Below are positions 42,909 to 51,012 of a DNA stretch of 64,000 nucleotides, piece by piece (the stretch's first letter is position 1; each line of letters begins with the position of its first letter). The stretch spans positions 1-64,000 of the forward strand of contig JASBVM010000023.1 of NCBI GenBank assembly GCA_029961055.1. The letters run 5' to 3'. The position numbers were made by a program, and so were the translations under genes. A model generated the notes under the pieces. That model did no database searches and had not been told where the DNA came from. It worked only from the letters and a program-made list of their open reading frames with translations. The DNA comes from Bacillota bacterium (GTDB lineage: Bacteria; Bacillota; Sulfobacillia; JAIMAT01).

Positions 42909-43909
42909 GCGGACAGGCGCCCGGGGAGTGGGTCAGCCTGGTGCTGGTCGGGCCGACGGCGGTCGGCAAGAGCGAGTTGGCGCTCCGCCTGGCCGAGCGT
43001 TTCCACGGGGCGGTGCTGACGGCCGACTCGGCCCAGGTCTATCGCGGCATGGACGTGGGCACCGACAAGCCCCGGCTTGACCAGCGGCGCCGCATCCCGC
43101 ATTATGGTATTGATCTGGCAGAACCGGTTGCGGAATTCAGTGTCGCGAACTGGTTACGTGCGGCGCGGGATGCACTCGCGGAGTGCCGCCGCTCCCGGAG
43201 GCTGCCGGTGGTGGCCGGGGGAACCGGTCTCTATGTAGAAGCCCTCCTCCGCGGTTATCGCTTCGCGCCGACCTCACCCCGTCTGCGGCAGCAGTTGCTG
43301 GTACGGCTTCAAGAAGAAGGCCCGGAGCCGCTGCTCCGCGAGCTGGCCGCACGTGACCCCGCGACCTACGCGACCATCGACCGTCGGAACCCGCGCAGGC
43401 TTCTGCGCGCGCTGGAACGGGCCATCCTGAACGAGGAGCCCGGTGGGTGGGAGCAGCGGGGCGAAGGGGAGCGTCCCGCACTTCCCGATCCGGCGGAGCT
43501 GAGGCGGCTGCTCGGACGGACGGTGATCGTCGGGCTCTGCCGGAATCGCGCCGAGCTGGTGGAACGGATCCGGAAGCGGATCGCCAGGGAGATGGCAGAC
43601 GGCCTGCTCGAGGAAGTGGCCGGCCTCCTCGCCCGAGGTGTCCCGCGCTCCGCCGCCTCGATGCAGGCGCTCGGCTACCGCCAACTCGCGGCGCATCTGC
43701 TGGACGGCCTGTCCCTGGAAGGCGCGCTGGACCGGCTCGACCGCGACACGCGGCGTTTCGCCAAACGGCAGATGGCCTGGTTCCGCAACCGGCTTCCCGG
43801 AGCGACCTGGTTCAACCTCTCCTATGCGACGCCCGGCGAGGTGGAAGGCTGGGTGGAGTCAGCCTTTGCCAGATCCGCGGGTATGCCGGAGGAGAGGCCG
43901 GCATACTAA
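42905..43909 (+). CDS. miaA: tRNA dimethylallyltransferase MiaA
   Basis: A 334-residue enzyme that adds dimethylallyl to A37 of tRNAs, the step before MiaB. Motifs: P-loop VGPTAVGKSELALRLAE, DSAQVYRGMDVGTDKP, HYGIDLAEPVAEFSVANW, VVAGGTGLYVEALL and, at the end, RDTRRFAKRQMAWFR. The GTG at 42905 overlaps the mutL stop. From about 43080 to 43300 the codons become unusually A/T-ending (for example TAT, ATT, GAA, GTT, a rare TTA) compared with the rest of the operon, while the protein stays normal. The family is certain. Confidence 0.96.
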   Translation: MSGQAPGEWVSLVLVGPTAVGKSELALRLAERFHGAVLTADSAQVYRGMDVGTDKPRLDQRRRIPHYGIDLAEPVAEFSVANWLRAARDALAECRRSRRLPVVAGGTGLYVEALLRGYRFAPTSPRLRQQLLVRLQEEGPEPLLRELAARDPATYATIDRRNPRRLLRALERAILNEEPGGWEQRGEGERPALPDPAELRRLLGRTVIVGLCRNRAELVERIRKRIAREMADGLLEEVAGLLARGVPRSAASMQALGYRQLAAHLLDGLSLEGALDRLDRDTRRFAKRQMAWFRNRLPGATWFNLSYATPGEVEGWVESAFARSAGMPEERPAY

Positions 43910-43942
43910 GTTTCAACGCGCTCCTTGGCTGCGGTGAGGGGC

Positions 43943-43959
43943 GGGCGCCGCAGGCGCCC
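43943..43959 (+). terminator. Hairpin after miaA
   Basis: GGGCGCC-GCA-GGCGCCC is a perfect 7-bp stem in the 75-bp gap between miaA and the glycosyltransferase gene. It has no U tract and may only weaken read-through. Confidence 0.4.
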
Positions 43960-43984
43960 GGAGCGCAGGGCAAGGGGTGGTCGC

Positions 43985-45301
43985 ATGATCGGCAAAGCGA
44001 CGGCAACCATGGACGGGTCGCTGCTGCGAGGCAGGACCGTCTTCCTGAGCACCTATCCTCCCCAACGCTGCGGGATCGCCACCTTCACGCAGCACCTGGT
44101 GGAGACCATGGCCGGACTCTCCGTCGAGCCGCCGGCCGTGGTGGCGGTGAGCGACGGTGTCGACGCCCGACTCTACCCGGACGAGGTGGTGGCGGTCCTG
44201 GACCGCGAGGACCGCCCGGCCTACCGGGAGACCGCGCGCATGCTGAACCGCTCCGGGGCGGGGGCGGTGGTGGTCGAGCACGAGTACGGCATCTTCGGCG
44301 GCACGGACGGGAGCGATCTTCTCGAGCTGACCGACGCGCTGGAGATCCCGTGGGTGGTGACGTTGCACACGGTCCTCCGCCATCCCACCGCACGCCAGCG
44401 GGCGATCATCCGCCGGCTGGCGGAGCGGGCCCGGCGGGTGGTGGTCCTGGCGCAAAGGGCCCAGGAGATCCTGGTGGACGTCTACCGCCTGGACCCCTCG
44501 CGCCTCGTCCACATCCCCCACGGCGCGCCGGACGGGGTGCCCGTCTCGCGCCACGAGCTGAGGCGCCGGCTGGGCCTGGAGGGCGCCACCGTCCTCTGCA
44601 CCCTGGGGTTGATCAACCCCGGGAAGGGGATCGAGTACGTGATCGACGCCCTGCCCATCCTGGTGCAGGAGTTTCCGGACCTTCTCTACCTGGTCCTCGG
44701 ACAGACGCACCCGGGGATCCTCCGCCAATCGGGTGAGTCGTACCGTGAGATGCTGAAGCTCCGCGCCCGGCAGCTCGGCGTGGAGGAGCACGTCCGCTTC
44801 GTCGACACCTACCTGGACGACCAGAGCCTCGTGGAGTACCTGGTCGCGTCGGACATCTACATCACGCCCTATCTCTCGCCGGAGCAGATCTCCAGCGGGA
44901 CGCTGGCCTACGCGGTGGGGCTGGGCAAGGCGGTCATCTCCACGCCGTACGCCTACGCGCAGGAGCTCCTGGCCGACGGCCGCGGCCTGCTGGTGCCCTT
45001 CCGGGACGCGGAAGCCATCGCGGAGGCGGTCCGGGCGGTCCTCGGCTCGCCCAGGCTCCGCCGCGGCATGGAGCGGCGCGCCCGCCTGGTCGGACGTTCC
45101 ATGGCCTGGCCGCGGGTGGCGGAGGAGTACCTGGGGCTGCTCGAGGAGGTGAAGGAGCCCGGCTCGCGCCGGGGGAGGAGGGGCGGGCCCGTGGTCACCC
45201 TCGCCGGCAGCCGGGCGGTGGTCTTGGGTGCCAAAGGGGGGATCGCCCGCCGTGAAGCTGCAGCCTCCCACGCTGGACCATCTCTGGCGGATGACCGATG
45301 A
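43985..45301 (+). CDS. Family 4-type glycosyltransferase
   Basis: A 438-residue GT-B glycosyltransferase. The N-terminal domain begins FLSTYPPQRCGIATFTQHL, typical of group-1 transferases whose first loop binds the acceptor. The donor domain has CTLGLINPGKGIEYVIDAL and the E-x7-E-like region PEQISSGTLAYAVGLGKAVIS. There is no membrane helix. It overlaps an alpha/alpha-barrel gene and is followed by a sugar-binding-type cupin gene, a trio that suggests synthesis of a mannose- or glucose-containing glycan or glycoside. BshA is unlikely because the N-terminal motif and partners differ. The ATG at 43985 follows GGGGTGG. Confidence 0.8.
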   Translation: MIGKATATMDGSLLRGRTVFLSTYPPQRCGIATFTQHLVETMAGLSVEPPAVVAVSDGVDARLYPDEVVAVLDREDRPAYRETARMLNRSGAGAVVVEHEYGIFGGTDGSDLLELTDALEIPWVVTLHTVLRHPTARQRAIIRRLAERARRVVVLAQRAQEILVDVYRLDPSRLVHIPHGAPDGVPVSRHELRRRLGLEGATVLCTLGLINPGKGIEYVIDALPILVQEFPDLLYLVLGQTHPGILRQSGESYREMLKLRARQLGVEEHVRFVDTYLDDQSLVEYLVASDIYITPYLSPEQISSGTLAYAVGLGKAVISTPYAYAQELLADGRGLLVPFRDAEAIAEAVRAVLGSPRLRRGMERRARLVGRSMAWPRVAEEYLGLLEEVKEPGSRRGRRGGPVVTLAGSRAVVLGAKGGIARREAAASHAGPSLADDR

Positions 45302-46358
45302 CACCGGGATCATCCAGCATGCCACCGGCAGCATCCCGGACCGGAAGACGGGGTACACCACCGACGACAACGCCCGGGCGCTGATCGCCGCGCTCTGGGC
45401 CTTCCAGCGGGGAGAACGCGAGGCGGCCATGCTGGTCGAGCGGTACATGGCCTTCCTCGGCTGGGCCCAAGAGGAGGACGGCACCTTCCACAACGAGTTC
45501 ACCTACGACCGGCGCCCGGTCGCGGGGGGGCGGAGCGAGGACGCCACCGGCCAGGCGGTCTGGGCGCTGGGCGAGGTGATCGCGGCGCGGGAGAGGGGTT
45601 GGGCGGAGGCCGCGCTGCCCCGGCTTCGGCGCTGGCTGGAGGCGGCCCCCAGGCCTCGGTACATCCGTTCGGCCGCTTTCGCGCTCCTGGGCCTCGCCCG
45701 CGCGGCGTCCGGCGAGCTGGCGGAGCCCCTCGCCCGCCGCCTCGAGGAAGCGGGCGAAGCCCTGACGGGCCTCCTCCTGGAGAGGTACCATGACGCCAGG
45801 CGCCCGGGCTGGGAGTGGGTGGAGGACCGGCTCACCTACGCCAACGGAGCGCCGCCCGCGGCGCTGCTGGCGGCGGGGCGGACGTGGGGCTGGAGTGAGG
45901 CCGTCGCCGCCGGCGAGCGGATGCTCCGCTGGCTGGACGACCTCTCGTGGGAGGAGCAGGTCCTGGTCCCCGTGGGCAACCAGGGCTGGTACGCCCGCGG
46001 CGGCGAGAAGGCCCGCTTCGACCAGCAGCCCATCGATCCGGCCTGGATGGTGCTGGCCCACGTCGAGGCGGCCGCCGCCCTGGACAGCCGCTCCGACCTG
46101 GAGCGGGCGGAGTCGGCGCTCGGCTGGTTCGGCGGCCGGAACCTGCTGGGCCTCCCCCTGGTCGACCCGGTCAGCGGCGGTTGTCACGACGGCCTCGGCC
46201 GGGAAGGCCTCAACGCCAACCAGGGCGCCGAGTCCACCCTCGCCTGGCTCCTCGCCTTCTACGGGTTCGAGAGGGCGCGGAACGCGGTGGCGGTGCGGGC
46301 GGCCGGGCGGAATGCCTGGAGCCGGGGCGCCAGCAGCCTGGGCGCGACCGGAGCCTGA
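45252..46358 (+). CDS. Alpha/alpha-barrel protein linked to glycosyltransferase
   Basis: A protein of about 368 residues, all helical, with repeated hydrophobic helix pairs characteristic of an (alpha/alpha)6 toroid. Landmarks are TGIIQHATGSIPD, GYTTDDNARALIAALWAF, SEDATGQAVWALGEV, FDQQPIDPAWMV and LNANQGAESTLAWL. The TTDDNARAL motif is familiar from proteins encoded with, or fused to, group-1 glycosyltransferases, but no reaction is established to my knowledge. Conserved Asp/Glu in TDDN and QGAES could be catalytic for a glycosidase- or phosphorylase-like step. The start is either GTG 45228 or GTG 45252; both lie inside the end of the transferase gene, so expression is coupled. Confidence 0.7.
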   Translation: MKLQPPTLDHLWRMTDDTGIIQHATGSIPDRKTGYTTDDNARALIAALWAFQRGEREAAMLVERYMAFLGWAQEEDGTFHNEFTYDRRPVAGGRSEDATGQAVWALGEVIAARERGWAEAALPRLRRWLEAAPRPRYIRSAAFALLGLARAASGELAEPLARRLEEAGEALTGLLLERYHDARRPGWEWVEDRLTYANGAPPAALLAAGRTWGWSEAVAAGERMLRWLDDLSWEEQVLVPVGNQGWYARGGEKARFDQQPIDPAWMVLAHVEAAAALDSRSDLERAESALGWFGGRNLLGLPLVDPVSGGCHDGLGREGLNANQGAESTLAWLLAFYGFERARNAVAVRAAGRNAWSRGASSLGATGA

Positions 46359-46369
46359 GTTGGAGGCGG

Positions 46370-46747
46370 ATGAGCGTGAGCGAGACGAAGCCCCTCGTCG
46401 ACACCCCTGCCAGGACGGTGGAGAAGCCGTGGGGGCGCGAGATCTGGTGGGCGCAGACCGACCGCTATGTGGGAAAGATCATCGAGGTGAAGGCGGGAGG
46501 CTCGCTCAGCCTCCAGTACCACGAGCGCAAGATGGAGAGCATGTACTTCGTGGAAGGAAGCGGCACGCTGCTCCTGGGCGACCGGGAGATCCCGATCCGA
46601 CCCGGGCTCCACGTGACCATCCCGCCGCTCACCCGGCACCGGGTGATCGCCACCCGGGACACCCGCTTCTTCGAGGTCTCCTCGCCCGAGGTGGAGGACG
46701 TGGTCCGGCTGGAGGACGCGTATGGGCGCGCGGGCACCAGCGACTGA
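46370..46747 (+). CDS. Cupin, mannose-6-phosphate isomerase type II-like
   Basis: A 125-residue single-domain cupin of the COG0662 type. The first cupin motif is SLSLQYHERKMESMYFVEGSGTL (His and Glu metal ligands) and the second PGLHVTIPPLTRHRVIAT. The start (VEKPWGREIWWAQTDRYVGKIIEV) is typical of the isomerase domain of GDP-mannose pyrophosphorylase/isomerase proteins. It probably isomerises or binds a sugar phosphate for the two genes before it. The ATG at 46370 follows GGAGG. A perfect terminator follows the gene. Confidence 0.8.
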   Translation: MSVSETKPLVDTPARTVEKPWGREIWWAQTDRYVGKIIEVKAGGSLSLQYHERKMESMYFVEGSGTLLLGDREIPIRPGLHVTIPPLTRHRVIATRDTRFFEVSSPEVEDVVRLEDAYGRAGTSD

Positions 46748-46781
46748 GGCGAACTCCGTGCGCGGGAGGATGGACGGGGTG

Positions 46782-46812
46782 GAGGGGCCGGGGGCCACGC
46801 CCCCGGCCCCTC
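46782..46812. terminator. GC-rich hairpin between convergent operons
   Basis: A perfect 14-bp stem (46782-46795 with 46799-46812, loop CAC) separates the cupin gene from the convergent ABC permease gene. It lacks a U run but is very stable and can serve both directions. Confidence 0.65.
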
Positions 46813-46840
46813 GCGGGATCAGGCGCCCGTCGCGCCCCCC

Positions 46841-48202
46841 TCAGCGCCGGAGTGCCTCCACGGGTTCCAGGCTGGCGGCGGAGAGAGCGGGGTAGATGCC
46901 GAAGACCAGGCCGCAGCCCAAGGCCACGGAGACGGCCACCTGGACCGCCTGCGCGGTGACCGCCGCCTCCAGGCCGTAGCGGGTGAAGAGCTGGCTCCCC
47001 CAGATCCCTGCCGCCACCCCCGCCAAGGCGCCGGTGCCGCTGAGGAGGAGCGCCTCCAGGAGGAACTGGGCCACCAGGTCGCCCTGCTTGGCGCCCAGCG
47101 CGCGGCGGAGACCGATCTCGCCGGTCCGCTCGGTCACCGCCACGAGCATGATGTTCATGATGCCCAGCCCGCCCACCAGGAGCGAGACGGCCGCCATGCC
47201 GCCCAGGAGCAGGGTCATCACCCGGTTGGCGCGGTCGGCTTCCTGCACCATCTGGTTCATGTCGGTGATGCTCAGGAGCTCCTGCCCGGAAGGAAGCGCG
47301 AGGCCGGGCTGCGCCGGGCCGGGCCGGGCCGGCGGCCCCGGGGGAGGGGCGACGGGCCCGGGCTTGACGGGAGCCGGGGCGGAGCCGGCCGGGCCGCCCG
47401 GTTCGGACGTCGCCGGGGACCCGCCGGGGGCGGGGGTGGGCGCCGACTGGTCGAGGCCGAGCTGGCGGCGGAAGATCCGCCCGAGCTGGGCGACGGCGAG
47501 CTGCGCTTCCTCCGGCGAGCGGGCCTTCGCCCAGATCTCGTCCGCGTCCGTCCGCTCCATCAGGTCTTCGGCCAGGGTGTACGGGATGACGACGCTCCGG
47601 TCCACGTCCTGCGGGTCGCCGGGCCGGGGCGCGAAGACGCCCATGATGCGGAACTCCTGGCCGCCCACGGTGAGGCTGCGGCCCACCGGGTCCCGACCGT
47701 TGAGCAGGCCCCGGGCCAGCTGGTAGCCGATCACCGCCACGTGCACCCGCCGGCTGACATGGAAGCCGGTGAAGAAGCGGCCGGAGACCAGTTCCAGACC
47801 GCGCACCCGTGCGTAGTCGGCGGAGGCGCCGAGGACGGGGAGGCTCCCCCGCGTCCAGCGCCAGCGGACCGGCAGGGACTTGCGCAGGATGGGCGTCGCG
47901 GCCTCCAGGGAGGGGACGCGCTCCAGCAGGGAGGCCGCCTCGGCCGGGTCGAGGTGGACGTTGGGGTTCTCGGCCCTGACCACGACGACGTTGCTGCCCA
48001 GCCGTTCGAACTGCCGGACCACCGCCTGCCGCGCACCCTCGCCGATGGCCATCAGGCTGATCACCGAGGCGACCCCGATGCCGACGCCGAGCACGGTGAG
48101 AAGCGAGCGGAGGGGCCAGGCCAGCACCCCGTGCCAGGCCATCTGGAGGGCGAACGCCAGCCGTACCCCCCAACCCCTCAGGCGCCCTGCCGTACGCGCC
48201 AT
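46841..48202 (-). CDS. MacB-like ABC exporter permease
   Basis: A 453-residue FtsX/MacB-type permease without its own ATPase domain. A first transmembrane helix (LRSLLTVLGVGIGVASVISLM) is followed by an extracytoplasmic domain and three C-terminal helices (VMTLLLGGMAAVSLLVGGLGIMNIML onward). The characteristic cytoplasmic loop ERTGEIGLRRALGAKQGDL is intact. A Pro/Gly/Ala-rich insertion of about 60 residues sits before the second helix. It is the last gene of the minus-strand operon ATPase, adaptor, permease. The ATG at 48202 is used; an adjacent GTG (48205) has better spacing to AGGGGGG. The substrate may be a peptide, lipid or antibiotic. Confidence 0.88.
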   Translation of the reverse strand: MARTAGRLRGWGVRLAFALQMAWHGVLAWPLRSLLTVLGVGIGVASVISLMAIGEGARQAVVRQFERLGSNVVVVRAENPNVHLDPAEAASLLERVPSLEAATPILRKSLPVRWRWTRGSLPVLGASADYARVRGLELVSGRFFTGFHVSRRVHVAVIGYQLARGLLNGRDPVGRSLTVGGQEFRIMGVFAPRPGDPQDVDRSVVIPYTLAEDLMERTDADEIWAKARSPEEAQLAVAQLGRIFRRQLGLDQSAPTPAPGGSPATSEPGGPAGSAPAPVKPGPVAPPPGPPARPGPAQPGLALPSGQELLSITDMNQMVQEADRANRVMTLLLGGMAAVSLLVGGLGIMNIMLVAVTERTGEIGLRRALGAKQGDLVAQFLLEALLLSGTGALAGVAAGIWGSQLFTRYGLEAAVTAQAVQVAVSVALGCGLVFGIYPALSAASLEPVEALRR

Positions 48203-48218
48203 CACAGTGCCGTCCCCC

Positions 48219-50039
48219 CTAGTCGCCCGCGCCCGGGCCGGTCCCCGGGCCACCGGAACCGCCCGGGGACCCGCCCTGCCCGCCGGAGCCACCCGGACCG
48301 GAAGAGCCCGGGGCGCCCGGCAGAAGCCCGGGCGAGGTCAGATGCTGGCTGGGCAGGAGGTCGGCCGAGCTTCCGGTGATCACGCGGTCGCCTTCACGCA
48401 GGCCGGAGAGCACCTGGGCGTACCGGTCGCTCACCAGCCCCAGCCGGACGACGACCGTGCGGGTGGTCCCGTTCTCCTGCAGCACCTCCACCTTCGACTG
48501 TCCGCCTTCCTCGAAAATGGCCTCGACGGGCACCAGCAGGGCATCCTTGGCGCTGCCGGCGTCGATGTGCGCCCTGGCCTGCATGCCCGGTCGCAGCTCC
48601 GGGACGCCGGCCACCTGGATGACCACCTGGAACTGGGTGATGCCGCTCTGGTCCTTGCCCATCATGGAGACGTTGGTCACCGTGCCGCGCAGCACCCGGC
48701 CGGGCAGCGCGTCCACCGTCACCTGGACCGGCGACCCCTGGCGCACCTTGACGACGTCGACGTCGCTGACCTGGGCGAAGACCTGCATGCGGGAGGTGTT
48801 CAGCACCTGGCCGAGGTACTGCCCCGGCTGCAGGAGGGCGCCGGGCTGGAGGGGGGGCATGCCGACCACGACGCCGTCCATGGGCGCTCGCACCTCCAGC
48901 TGGCTCGCCTGGGCCTCGTCCTGGGCCAGTTTCCGCTCGGCGTCGCGGAGAGCCTGGAGCTTCTCCTCCACGGCGGCCTGGAACTCGCTCCCCGCCAGCG
49001 TCAGGATCGGGTCGCCGCGGTGCACCGGCTGCATGTCCTGGACGAAGAGCTGGGTGACCGAGGCGGCCGCGGGGCTGGTCAGCGGCTCGCTCTGCCCGTA
49101 ACTCTTGATCTGCTGGCAGTAGCGCAGCCAGCTGAGCGAGGAAGGCTCCTCCGAGCCGGAGCTCGCAGGCCGGCGCGGGTTGCTGCGGTCGAAGCCCACC
49201 TGGGCCTGCATGCCCGGGCGGAGGAGACCGGGATTCTCCCCCTCCAGGGTGACCCAGTAGACGAACTGCGACGGACCCGTCGCCTGGCCGCCGCCGGCGA
49301 CCGGCGCCGCTTCGGGACTGCAGCCGTTCAGCTCGGAGAGCGGCATCGGGATCAGGTTGGGGTTGATCTGCGTCACCCGGGCCGGGACCAGGCCGTCGAA
49401 CTCGTCGAAGCGGAGGTAGGCGGTCTCCCCCTTCCGGACGCCGGCCAGCTCGCCGGGCGCGAGCCGGGCGACCACCACGAAGCGGGACTCGTCCACCACC
49501 TGGGCGAGCAGCTGCCCCTGCTTCACCTCGCTGCCCACGCCGACGCCGAGGCCGGTCACGCGGCCGTCGACGGGGGCCGTGACGGTGATGCCCCGCGCCG
49601 GGTCGATGCGGTCGACCTGCTCCGGCGTCACCCCCGCCAGCTGGGCCAGGTCGGAGCGCGCCTGCTGGACGGCCTGGCGGTCTTGCTGGAGCTGCTGATC
49701 CAGGCTTGGAGCCGCGAGGCGGGCCACCACCTGCCCGGCCCGCACGGGGTCACCCTCGCGGACCAGCACCTCCTGCAGGACATACGAGGCCGAACCCGGG
49801 CCGGGGCCGACCCCCTGGCCCGGCGGGAAGGGCACCTGCAGGCCGCTCCCCTCCGAGGGGTTGAGCGGCCCGGTCGTATCCACCCCCACCGAGATCTCGC
49901 CCCGCCGGACGGTGGCGGTGGCGTAGAGCGGCGCCTGGGGCGTCCTGGCCGGCGGAGGGAGGAGCCGGCGGTAGGCGAGGTAACCGCCGCCCAGGACGAC
50001 CAGCAGTACGGCCAGCGTCGCTGTCACCCTGCGGATCAC
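48219..50039 (-). CDS. MacA/HlyD-type membrane fusion protein
   Basis: A 606-residue adaptor protein, longer than MacA. It has an N-terminal membrane anchor (TATLAVLLVVLGGGYLAYRRLL) and two biotinyl-lipoyl-like modules (VREGDPVRAGQVVARL...APVDGRVTGLGVGVGSEVKQGQLLAQV; HRGDPILTLAGSEF...APMDGVVVGMPPLQPGALLQPGQYL). A helical hairpin between the second pair (EEKLQALRDAERKLAQDEAQ) and beta-barrel domains follow, then a Gly/Ser/Pro tail. The doubled lipoyl arrangement is unusual. The GTG at 50039 overlaps the ATPase stop (GTGA). In a monoderm cell it would bridge the permease and the wall rather than an outer-membrane channel. Confidence 0.88.
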   Translation of the reverse strand: MIRRVTATLAVLLVVLGGGYLAYRRLLPPPARTPQAPLYATATVRRGEISVGVDTTGPLNPSEGSGLQVPFPPGQGVGPGPGSASYVLQEVLVREGDPVRAGQVVARLAAPSLDQQLQQDRQAVQQARSDLAQLAGVTPEQVDRIDPARGITVTAPVDGRVTGLGVGVGSEVKQGQLLAQVVDESRFVVVARLAPGELAGVRKGETAYLRFDEFDGLVPARVTQINPNLIPMPLSELNGCSPEAAPVAGGGQATGPSQFVYWVTLEGENPGLLRPGMQAQVGFDRSNPRRPASSGSEEPSSLSWLRYCQQIKSYGQSEPLTSPAAASVTQLFVQDMQPVHRGDPILTLAGSEFQAAVEEKLQALRDAERKLAQDEAQASQLEVRAPMDGVVVGMPPLQPGALLQPGQYLGQVLNTSRMQVFAQVSDVDVVKVRQGSPVQVTVDALPGRVLRGTVTNVSMMGKDQSGITQFQVVIQVAGVPELRPGMQARAHIDAGSAKDALLVPVEAIFEEGGQSKVEVLQENGTTRTVVVRLGLVSDRYAQVLSGLREGDRVITGSSADLLPSQHLTSPGLLPGAPGSSGPGGSGGQGGSPGGSGGPGTGPGAGD

Positions 50040-50827
50040 GGTCTTTCACCCCCATCTGTCCCGGGGGCGGCCGCCCCCGCGGGAAGAGCCGCCGCCCCCG
50101 CGGCGGGCGCCTCTTCCCCGGTCTCGTCGGCGAGGAGGCGGTCTGCGACGGGCTCGTCGCTGACCACCCGGCCGTCCAGCAGCCGGATGAGCCGGCTCGC
50201 ATGCCGGGCCACGCGTTCGTCGTGGGTCACCTGGACGACGGTCAGTCCCTGCTCGCGGTTGACGCGCTGGAAGATGGCCATGATCACGCGGCTGGAGTGC
50301 GAGTCGAGGGCGCCCGTCGGTTCGTCGGCCAGGATCAGTGCCGGCCGGCCGACCAGCGCCCGGGCGATGGCCACCCTCTGCTGCTCGCCGCCGGAGAGCT
50401 GGGAGGGGCGGTGATGGGCCCGGGCGGCCAGACCGACCGCCTCCAGCGCCGCCATGGCCAGGCGGTGGCGCTCGCGAGCCGGCAGACCGCGGTAGACCAG
50501 CGGGAGCTCCACGTTGGCCAGGGCATCGAGGTCGGGCATCAGCCGGAAATCCTGGAAGACGAAGCCGAGGAAGCGGTTGCGCAGATCGGCCAGTGCCCCG
50601 TCGCTCATGCGGTCGGTCAGGCGGCCCGCCACCTCGCGGCTGCCCGAGGTGGGCCGGTCGAGGCAGCCGATCAGGTTGAGGAGCGTGGACTTGCCGGAGC
50701 CCGAAGGGCCCATGATGGAGACGAACTCGCCGCTCTCCACGGCCAAGTCGACACCCCGCAGCGCGTCGACGTGGACCTGACCGCTGCGGTAGCTGCGCGC
50801 CACCCCAGCCAGCCGGACGACGACCAT
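50036..50827 (-). CDS. ABC exporter ATPase (LolD/MacB type)
   Basis: A 263-residue ATP-binding subunit. Motifs in order are Walker A GPSGSGKST near residue 40, Q-loop GFVFQDFRLMPD, signature LSGGEQQRVAIARAL, Walker B ALILADEPTGALD and the switch His in VTHDERVA. About 35 C-terminal residues are Ala/Pro/Gly-rich. It drives the permease encoded two genes downstream and is the first gene of the operon. The ATG at 50827 is preceded by GGGAGGGAGG. It diverges from spoVK over a 185-bp region that contains a 12-bp palindrome. Confidence 0.95.
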   Translation of the reverse strand: MVVVRLAGVARSYRSGQVHVDALRGVDLAVESGEFVSIMGPSGSGKSTLLNLIGCLDRPTSGSREVAGRLTDRMSDGALADLRNRFLGFVFQDFRLMPDLDALANVELPLVYRGLPARERHRLAMAALEAVGLAARAHHRPSQLSGGEQQRVAIARALVGRPALILADEPTGALDSHSSRVIMAIFQRVNREQGLTVVQVTHDERVARHASRLIRLLDGRVVSDEPVADRLLADETGEEAPAAGAAALPAGAAAPGTDGGERP

Positions 50828-50911
50828 CGTCCTCCCTCCCCGAGGCCACGGAGTGGGCGGCTCCGCCCGGCCGGGCGGGCCGGGCCGGCCGACCTCCATT
50901 GCCAGAGACGT

Positions 50912-50923
50912 GCCATCGATGGC
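50912..50923. promoter_or_regulatory. 12-bp palindrome in the ABC exporter/spoVK intergenic region
   Basis: GCCATCGATGGC is a perfect inverted repeat in the middle of the divergent region. It may be an operator for the exporter operon. No clear promoter hexamers were found beside it. Confidence 0.35.
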
Positions 50924-51012
50924 GAGGGTTCCCTCCGCTGGGAGAGCTCCCCTGCCTGTGCGGCCGGGGTCGGGCCCGCATAGAGATGAATCCGCGAGGA
51001 GGCGGGTCGGGG

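Noticed and set aside
43985-45301. Glycosyltransferase as BshA, matching the bshC gene at 21 kb
   Set aside because: The acceptor-domain motif (YPPQRCGIATFT) and the barrel and cupin partners point to another group-1 transferase.
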